Of a stretch of DNA of 10,348 nucleotides, positions 6,037-10,348 are shown one piece after another (position 1 is the first letter of the stretch; each line of letters opens with the position of its first letter). A model generated the notes under the pieces. It made no database searches, was not told where the DNA came from, and saw nothing but the letters and a program-made list of their open reading frames with translations. Source of the DNA: JAFHCF01 sp048497495 (GTDB taxonomy: Bacteria > Pseudomonadota > Alphaproteobacteria > Rhizobiales > Ancalomicrobiaceae); the NCBI GenBank assembly GCA_048497495.1, contig JAFHCF010000237.1, positions 1 to 10,348 on the forward strand. The letters run 5' to 3'. The position numbers were made by a program, and so were the translations under genes.

Positions 6037-7515
6037 GTGTCCGATAGAGATCCCGCCTCGACCGATGCCGAGCCGGAGGTGCCGGCCGCCGTCGTGCTCG
6101 CCGAGCCGCCGCTCGCCGAAGCGCCGAACCGGCCCGAGACGCCGCTGCCGCCGGTGCGCGACGAGGACGGCGATCTCACCCGCGAGTTCCTCGACGCCGT
6201 CACCGACGCCCTCGCCGCCGAGGACGTCGAGGGTCTGCACGAACTCGCCGGCGACCTTCACGAGGCCGAACTCGCCGACCTGATCGAGGCGCTCGCCACC
6301 GAACAGCGGCCGGAACTCGTCCGCCTGCTCGGCGACGCCTTCGAATTCTCGGTGCTGGTCGACATCGACGAGACCGTCCGCGTCCAACTCATTGGCGATC
6401 TGCCGCACCAGACCGTCGTCGAGGGCGTCAAGGATCTCGATTCCGACGACGCGGTCTACATCCTGGAGGACCTCGACGAGGCCAAGCAGGACGCCATTCT
6501 CGAGACCTTCCCGACCGCCGAGCGCCTCAGTCTGGAGCGTTCGCTCGACTATCCGGAGGAATCGGCCGGCCGCCTGATGCAGACGGAGTTCATCGCCGTG
6601 CCGCCGTTCTGGACGGTGGGGCAGGTGATCGACTACTGCCGCGAGACCGAGAATCTGCCCGACGATTTCTACGAGATCCACGTCGTCGATCCCACCTATC
6701 GCCTGGTCGGCACCATCGCCCTCGACAAGATCCTGCGGGCGAAACGGCTCATTCCCGTCGGCGAGATCGTCGACGAGGTGCGCATCACCGCCCGCGTCGA
6801 CGAGGACCGCGAGGAGGTCGCCCGCCTCTTCGAGCGCTACGACCTGATCTCGCTGCCGGTCATCGACGAGAGCGACCGCCTCGTCGGCGTCGTCACCGCC
6901 GACGACGTCGTCGACGTCGTCAAGGAAGAGGCGGAAGAGGATCTGCGCGCGCTCGCCGGCGTCGGCGACGAAGAGATCTCCGACACCGTCTGGTACGCCA
7001 CCCGCAACCGTTTCCTCTGGCTCTTCGTCAACCTGCTCACCGCCTTCCTCGCCGCCTCGGTGATCGGTCTGTTCGAGGACACCATCACCCGCATCGTGGC
7101 GCTCGCCGCGCTGGCGCCGGTGGTGGCCGGCCAGGGCGGCGTCGCCGCCACCCAGACCATGACCGTCGCGGTGCGCGCCCTCGCCACCCGCGAGGTCGGC
7201 TCCCTCAACCTCGCCCGCTTCGTCAATCGCGAGGTGATGGTCGCCTTTTTGAACGGCTTCGCCTTCGCGGTGATCGTCGGCCTGTCGGTCTGGGCGTGGT
7301 ACGGTCAACCGCAACTCGGCATGGTGGTCGGCGGCGCCATGGTGACCAACCTCGTCGCGGCCGGTTTGGCCGGCGTCGGCGTGCCCCTCGTGGTCGAGAA
7401 ACTCGGCGGCGACCCGGCGGTGATCTCCGGCGTCTTCGTCACCACGGTGACCGACTGCGTCGGCTTCTTCGCGGTGCTGGGGTTGGCGACGTGGTGGTAT
7501 GGCTTCTCGATGTGA
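6037..7515 (+). CDS. mgtE: Magnesium transporter MgtE
   Basis: Inner-membrane Mg2+-gated Mg2+ channel/transporter; divalent ions bound by the cytosolic domains close the pore. From GTG at 6037 (GGGAG at 6026-6030) the protein has 492 residues. After a Pro/Glu-rich tail (1-45) comes the acidic superhelical N domain (~48-165, with many EDLDE-type motifs), then two CBS domains (~178-235 with MQTEFIAVPP, ~240-298 with LISLPVIDESDRLVGVVTADD), a linker, and the membrane domain (~325-492) of about five helices. The family signature appears as PVVAGQGGVAATQTMTVAVRALATRE (361-386), and VFVTTVTDCVGFF (466-478) carries the pore Asp D473, equivalent to the ion-binding Asp of Thermus MgtE. The open frame extends back to 5875, but the extra 54 residues look non-coding. 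It stands alone, divergent from the deacetylases, with a repeat hairpin 17 bp past its stop. Cobalt transport is also known for some relatives. Confidence 0.95.
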   Translation: MSDRDPASTDAEPEVPAAVVLAEPPLAEAPNRPETPLPPVRDEDGDLTREFLDAVTDALAAEDVEGLHELAGDLHEAELADLIEALATEQRPELVRLLGDAFEFSVLVDIDETVRVQLIGDLPHQTVVEGVKDLDSDDAVYILEDLDEAKQDAILETFPTAERLSLERSLDYPEESAGRLMQTEFIAVPPFWTVGQVIDYCRETENLPDDFYEIHVVDPTYRLVGTIALDKILRAKRLIPVGEIVDEVRITARVDEDREEVARLFERYDLISLPVIDESDRLVGVVTADDVVDVVKEEAEEDLRALAGVGDEEISDTVWYATRNRFLWLFVNLLTAFLAASVIGLFEDTITRIVALAALAPVVAGQGGVAATQTMTVAVRALATREVGSLNLARFVNREVMVAFLNGFAFAVIVGLSVWAWYGQPQLGMVVGGAMVTNLVAAGLAGVGVPLVVEKLGGDPAVISGVFVTTVTDCVGFFAVLGLATWWYGFSM

Positions 7516-7531
7516 GGCGAGGGGGCCGTAG

Positions 7532-7559
7532 GGCGGGATAGGCGAAGCCGTATTCCGCC
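7532..7559 (+). repeat. Palindromic repeat A, copy 1 (28 nt)
   Basis: Left arm GGCGGGATA-GGC, loop GAA, right arm GCC-G-TATTCCGCC: a 12-bp stem with one bulged G and one G-T pair, preceded by GTAG. This resembles the GTAGGGCGGAT...ATCCGCC palindromes found between genes in many proteobacteria. It starts 17 bp after the mgtE stop and could stabilise or end that transcript. Confidence 0.8.
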
Positions 7560-7670
7560 GCCGGCCTCGCGGTGGCGCAGGGCCATCGACCGTCCGAGCG
7601 ACCGAACCGCCGCCGGCGCTCACGGCTCGGTGCAACCGGCGTTTCGATTGGCGATCTCCCCCCGCCATTG

Positions 7671-7702
7671 CCGGGCTCGAGCCACGGCTGTCCGGTTCAG
7701 GC
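7671..7702 (+). repeat. Inverted repeat B, left arm (32 nt)
   Basis: Starts CCGGGCTCGAGCC and ends GTCCGGTTCAGGC. It pairs with 7827-7858, agreeing at 30 of 32 positions. The inner CCGGGCTCGA core is itself part of a repeat type dispersed in Hyphomicrobiales genomes, often preceded by a GTCATTG-like stretch; here GCCATTG precedes it. Confidence 0.85.
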
Positions 7703-7723
7703 GGCGCGCGCAGGCGCGCCCTT

Positions 7724-7746
7724 CCTTCTCCCGCGAGGGGAGAAGG
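7724..7746 (+). repeat. Palindromic repeat C (CCTTCTCCC hairpin)
   Basis: A perfect 9-bp stem, CCTTCTCCC (7724-7732) and GGGAGAAGG (7738-7746), with a 5-nt GCGAG loop. Hairpins of this CTTCTCCC...GGGAGAAG form are common between genes in alphaproteobacteria. It lies between the two arms of repeat B. Confidence 0.75.
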
Positions 7747-7826
7747 GACGGCGCCGTGCCGTGTCACGATCGCCGAGCCCGCTCTCGAACGCGTGTGTCG
7801 TCAGACGGTTGATGCGGTCGACGACG

Positions 7827-7858
7827 GCCTGAACCGGACAGTCGTGGGTCGAGCCCGG
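7827..7858 (-). repeat. Inverted repeat B, right arm (32 nt)
   Basis: Reverse complement of the arm at 7671-7702 with two differences. It is followed by GGGATGACG, which on the other strand gives the CGTCATCC lead-in typical of this repeat type. The two arms enclose 124 bp with hairpin C. Confidence 0.85.
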
Positions 7859-7939
7859 GGATGACGCGAGGGGCGGGGAGAGGCAACCGACCAGCGTGGA
7901 CATAGAGGATCCTCGGCATCGCGAACCACCGGCTCGGCC

Positions 7940-7967
7940 GGCGGAATACGCCTCCGGCTATTCCGCC
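7940..7967 (-). repeat. Palindromic repeat A, copy 2, inverted (28 nt)
   Basis: Arms GGCGGAATA (7940-7948) and TATTCCGCC (7959-7967) pair perfectly, with a bulged C and an inner GCC/GGC stem around a TCC loop. Read on the minus strand it matches copy 1 in length, outer stem and bulge position. The inner 3-bp stem is swapped from GGC/GCC to GCC/GGC, keeping pairing. The flanking GGGGGC...AG is also shared. Confidence 0.8.
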
Positions 7968-8074
7968 CTCCTGCCCCCATTCTCGCCATTGCCGCGCTCC
8001 TCGCCGCTGATTAACCTCTCCCCCAAGTCGTTCCCATGCGCCGCCCACGCCGCGCCTCTCGCCTTTCGCCGGAA

Positions 8075-8101
8075 TTGACAACAAACGAACGTACGTTAGA
8101 A
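8075..8101 (+). promoter_or_regulatory. Putative ivd promoter with overlapping operator palindrome
   Basis: TTGACA at 8075-8080 is a perfect -35 hexamer; TTAGAA at 8096-8101 could be the -10, with a short 15-nt spacer. The spacer holds the 10-bp perfect palindrome AACGTACGTT (8088-8097) inside CGAACGTACGTTAG. A repressor bound there would block RNA polymerase. TetR-type and MerR-type (LiuR) regulators control leucine-degradation genes in proteobacteria; no regulator gene is in view, so its identity is open. Confidence 0.5.
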
Positions 8102-8155
8102 AAAATCGACGACCACGCGACCCCGTCAGAGGGTTCGGGTCACCAGGAGGAACCG

Positions 8156-9328
8156 ATGATCCCGAACACCAGCCCCGTCTTCGATTTCGACCTCGGCGAG
8201 ACCGCCGACATGCTGCGCGACACGGTGCGTGGCTATGCCCAGGACACGATCGCGCCGCTCGCCGACAAGATCGATCGCGAGGACTGGTTCCCGCGCCATC
8301 TCTGGCCGGAGATGGGGGCGCTGGGGTTGCACGGCATCACCGTCGAGGAGGAGTGGGGCGGCGCCGGGCTCGGCTATCTTGAGCATTGCATCGCCATGGA
8401 GGAGATCAGCCGCGCCTCCGGCTCGGTCGGCCTCTCCTACGGGGCGCATTCCAACCTCTGCATCAATCAGTTGCGGCGCTGGGGCACCGACGAGCAAAAG
8501 ACCCGCTATCTGACCAGGCTGGTCACCGGCGAGCACCTCGGCGGTCTCGCCATGTCCGAGCCCGGCGCCGGCTCCGACGTGGTGTCGATGAAGCTCAGGG
8601 CGGAGAAGAAGGGTGATCGCTATGTGCTCAACGGCACCAAGATGTGGATCACCAACGGCCCCTCCGCCGACACCCTGATCGTCTATGCCAAGACCGACCC
8701 CGCCGCCGGCCCCAAGGGCATCACCACCTTCCTGGTCGAGAAGGGCTTCAAGGGCTTCTCGGTCGCCCAGAAGCTCGACAAGCTCGGCATGCGCGGCTCG
8801 GAGACCGGCGAACTGGTGTTCGAGGATTGCGAGGTGCCGGAAGAGAACGTGCTCGGCACCGTCGGCAAGGGCGTCAACGTGCTGATGTCCGGCCTCGACT
8901 ACGAGCGCGCCGTGCTCGCCGCCGGTCCCCTCGGCCTCGCCCAGGCCGCCCTCGACATCGTCCTGCCCTACGTCCACGAGCGCAAGCAGTTCGGCCAGGC
9001 GATCGGCACCTTCCAACTGGTCCAGGCCAAGGTCGCCGACATGTATGTCGAGCTCAACGCGGCGCGCGCCTATGTCTACGCCGTCGCCAAGTCCTGCGAT
9101 CGCGGCAAGACCACCCGCGAGGATTCCGCCGGCGCCATCCTCTTCGCCGCCGAACGCGCCACCAAGGCGGCGCTCGACGCCATCCAACTGCTCGGCGGCA
9201 TGGGCTACGTCAACGACAGCCCGACCGGCCGCCTGCTGCGCGACGCCAAGCTCTACGAGATCGGCGCCGGGACGAGCGAGATCCGGCGCATGCTGATCGG
9301 CCGGCAGATCTTCGAGCGCACCGCCTGA
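8156..9328 (+). CDS. ivd: Isovaleryl-CoA dehydrogenase
   Basis: FAD-dependent acyl-CoA dehydrogenase that oxidises isovaleryl-CoA to 3-methylcrotonyl-CoA in leucine breakdown, passing electrons to ETF. The ATG at 8156 has a textbook AGGAGG (8145-8150) 5 nt upstream and gives 390 residues, the normal size; the open frame back to 8036 is not used. Marks specific to this branch are YGAHSNLCINQL (95-106) and the catalytic Glu E250 in GLDYERAVLAAGPLG (246-260), the helix position typical of isovaleryl- and long-chain-specific enzymes rather than short/medium-chain ones. General signatures: GLAMSEPGAGSD (130-141), MWITNGP (163-169), QLLGGMGYVNDSPTGRLLRD (344-363), GTSEIRRMLIGR (372-383). Unlike many liu operons, no methylcrotonyl-CoA carboxylase, hydratase or lyase gene follows; the next gene is an unrelated exported protein, so ivd appears monocistronic here. 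The symbol liuA is also used. Confidence 0.96.
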   Translation: MIPNTSPVFDFDLGETADMLRDTVRGYAQDTIAPLADKIDREDWFPRHLWPEMGALGLHGITVEEEWGGAGLGYLEHCIAMEEISRASGSVGLSYGAHSNLCINQLRRWGTDEQKTRYLTRLVTGEHLGGLAMSEPGAGSDVVSMKLRAEKKGDRYVLNGTKMWITNGPSADTLIVYAKTDPAAGPKGITTFLVEKGFKGFSVAQKLDKLGMRGSETGELVFEDCEVPEENVLGTVGKGVNVLMSGLDYERAVLAAGPLGLAQAALDIVLPYVHERKQFGQAIGTFQLVQAKVADMYVELNAARAYVYAVAKSCDRGKTTREDSAGAILFAAERATKAALDAIQLLGGMGYVNDSPTGRLLRDAKLYEIGAGTSEIRRMLIGRQIFERTA

Positions 9329-9443
9329 GACCGATCGCGCGTCGCGCCGGGGGTGCGGCGGTGGTAGACTGTCGGGCGTCGGGACATCCCTCGAGCGCCT
9401 CGGCGCGTCGCGGCGGCAGGGCACCCGGCCGGAGGATGCGATC

Positions 9444-9791
9444 ATGACCTCGCGTTCGCTCTCGATCCTCGTCCTCGCCGGTCTTCTCGCCGGCACGACG
9501 TCCGCCCTCGCCGCGGATCTCACGGAGAAGCAGGCCCTCGCCAAGGCCGTCGCCATCCTGAAGGGCGACCCCTACGGCGACACCGAGTCCCAAGTCGCGG
9601 CCAACATCACCGAACGTCGTCGCACGACCCGCAAGGCGACCGTCTGCGGCGGCGGCGATGCCCCGGTCTGGGCCTTCCGGGTGGTCATCGAAAAGCCAAA
9701 GAACAACGAGGATAGTCGGATCGACGGCTGGATCGTCGTCGACGCCCGCACCGGCAAGCTGGTCTGCGCCGGCCTGCCGTTCCTCGACTGA
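9444..9791 (+). CDS. Small exported protein, PepSY-like
   Basis: A 115-residue protein of unknown function. The ATG at 9444 has GGAGG at 9431-9435. MTSRSLSILVLAGLLAGTTSALA is a clear signal peptide with an ALA cleavage site near residue 23, so it should act in the periplasm. The mature part opens with LTEKQALAKAVAIL (26-39) and ends with an APVWAFRVVIE ... GWIVVDARTGKLVCAG pattern (73-110). This helix followed by strands with a 'VDARTGKLV' turn resembles PepSY-type domains, which are often found in small periplasmic inhibitors or binding proteins; this is a resemblance seen by eye only. Two cysteines (C68, C108) could form a disulfide. It is 115 bp after ivd and 52 bp before the next gene, with which it may be co-transcribed. 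Confidence 0.8.
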   Translation: MTSRSLSILVLAGLLAGTTSALAADLTEKQALAKAVAILKGDPYGDTESQVAANITERRRTTRKATVCGGGDAPVWAFRVVIEKPKNNEDSRIDGWIVVDARTGKLVCAGLPFLD

Positions 9792-9843
9792 CGGAGCGGC
9801 GCGCCGATCGATCGCTGAAGGCCTCGGGACGATGGAGGTTTCG

Positions 9844-10348
9844 ATGTCGCGCTCAGTCCTCGAGAAGGTCGGTCTCGCAGCTCTCGCCCTGTCCACGGTC
9901 GTGCCCGCCGCCGCCCTGACGCTGGCGTCCTCCGCCGCCCCCGCGCGGGCCGATCCCGGCGATCCGCCGGGCTGGTCGGTCGCGGTCGATCCGCGCGGCC
10001 GCGCCTTCCTCAAATATGTGGCGGCGGGCGACGGCCCGCGCCTCCTGGTCATCGGCTGCCTGCGCGACGTCGACGAATTCCTGGTGATGTCGAGAGGTGT
10101 CGACGGTCCGCCGGAGGGCGGGCCCGATGCCCAACTCGTGCTCTCGGTGCCGGATGGCGACTACGTCGTCGACGGCAAGGTCGAGACGGGCGACGGCGGG
10201 CCGTCCTTCACCGCCGAACTCGACGCGGATGCCGTGGTCCTGCGCAAGATCGCCAGGGAATTGCTGCCGGTTCTGAAGGCCCCGGGCCCCTTGGTGATGC
10301 AGGTGGCGAACGGCGCGCCGGTCGACATTCCCCTCGCGCCGATCGGCG
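9844..10348 (+). CDS. Exported protein of unknown function, 3' end cut by window
   Basis: An open frame of 168 codons running off the window end. ATG at 9844 is preferred because GGAGG (9834-9838) lies 5 nt upstream; an in-frame ATG at 9832 would add four residues. The first 36 residues (basic start, then LAALALSTVVPAAALTLASSAAPARA) form a long signal peptide with an ARA cleavage site. The mature part contains GWSVAVDPRGRAFLKYV (43-59), LLVIGCLRDVDEFLVMS (67-83), SVPDGDYVVDGKVETG (101-116) and AVVLRKIARELLPVLKAPGPLVMQV (130-154). It has only one cysteine (C72), and no family was recognised. Coding character is supported by consistent G/C third positions and the signal peptide. It probably follows 9444-9791 in one transcript, suggesting a pair of periplasmic proteins. 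Confidence 0.75.
   Translation, partial: MSRSVLEKVGLAALALSTVVPAAALTLASSAAPARADPGDPPGWSVAVDPRGRAFLKYVAAGDGPRLLVIGCLRDVDEFLVMSRGVDGPPEGGPDAQLVLSVPDGDYVVDGKVETGDGGPSFTAELDADAVVLRKIARELLPVLKAPGPLVMQVANGAPVDIPLAPIG

Larger units (their letters stand above)
7516..8155. repeat. Intergenic repeat island between mgtE and ivd
   Basis: This 640-bp gap contains no convincing gene. It holds, in order: hairpin A (7532-7559), inverted-repeat arm B (7671-7702), hairpin C (7724-7746), inverted arm B' (7827-7858) and inverted hairpin A' (7940-7967), then the ivd promoter region. Short open frames on either strand translate these palindromes, for example a 'VIPGLDPRLSG' reading on the minus strand, a kind of product that recurs as spurious hypothetical proteins in Hyphomicrobiales. 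These are treated as artefacts. Confidence 0.8.

Noticed and set aside
5992..7767. Minus-strand 591-codon frame opposite mgtE
   Set aside because: Antisense shadow typical of GC-rich genes, low complexity, and it runs into the repeat island.
7572..8084. Small open frames on both strands of the mgtE-ivd gap
   Set aside because: They translate palindromic repeats, lack ribosome sites and overlap each other.
7516..8155. CRISPR array
   Set aside because: The repeats are inverted, unequal in spacing and of three different families; there are no regular direct repeats or spacers.
8126..9556. Minus-strand 476-codon frame opposite ivd
   Set aside because: Gly/Asp/Leu-rich antisense shadow; the sense strand encodes an intact acyl-CoA dehydrogenase.

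Overview
The window reads as a chromosomal stretch of a high-GC alphaproteobacterium, most probably of the order Hyphomicrobiales (Rhizobiales). The reasons are the strong G/C bias at third codon positions, TadE/TadG-type and polysaccharide-deacetylase proteins of the style seen in that group, CtrA-like TTAA motifs, and intergenic palindromes of the 'CCGGGCTCGA' and 'CCTTCTCCC' kind that are scattered through Hyphomicrobiales genomes. Genus cannot be fixed from the sequence alone; a Pleomorphomonas-like lineage would fit but is a guess.

Layout, left to right. An acylphosphatase gene (29-304, +) converges on lipB (399-1175, -), which makes the octanoyl donor step of lipoate synthesis. lipB is divergent from a small single-domain FliN/SpoA protein (1251-1517, +), with a candidate CtrA site between them. 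A tRNA-Leu(GAG) gene with encoded CCA (1659-1744) follows, with a strong intrinsic terminator just behind it. Then comes a TadG-like membrane-anchored von Willebrand A protein (2003-3295, +). Its stop lies 7 bp from the stop of a convergent pair of paralogous exported polysaccharide deacetylases (3303-4061 and 4153-5619, both -), probably transcribed together from the 5619 side.

After a 417-bp divergent intergenic region with TTAA-rich CtrA-like motifs comes mgtE (6037-7515, +), a Mg2+ channel/transporter. The 640 bp behind it hold no credible gene. They contain two inverted copies of a 28-nt hairpin, an inverted pair of 32-nt repeats and a third small hairpin, arranged roughly symmetrically. 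An isovaleryl-CoA dehydrogenase gene (8156-9328, +; leucine catabolism) follows, with a -35-like TTGACA overlapping a palindrome that may be an operator. The window ends with two small exported proteins of unknown function (9444-9791 and 9844 to the edge, +), the second cut by the window end.

Functionally this is mainly housekeeping and envelope DNA, not a defence island or an obvious new system. No CRISPR, integrase, transposase or toxin-antitoxin genes were found. The most interesting parts are the repeat island at 7516-8155, the possible CtrA control of fliN and of the deacetylase/mgtE divergent region, and the ivd operator. Several long open frames, notably in the repeat island and upstream of the true starts of the TadG-like, deacetylase, mgtE and ivd genes, are judged non-coding.
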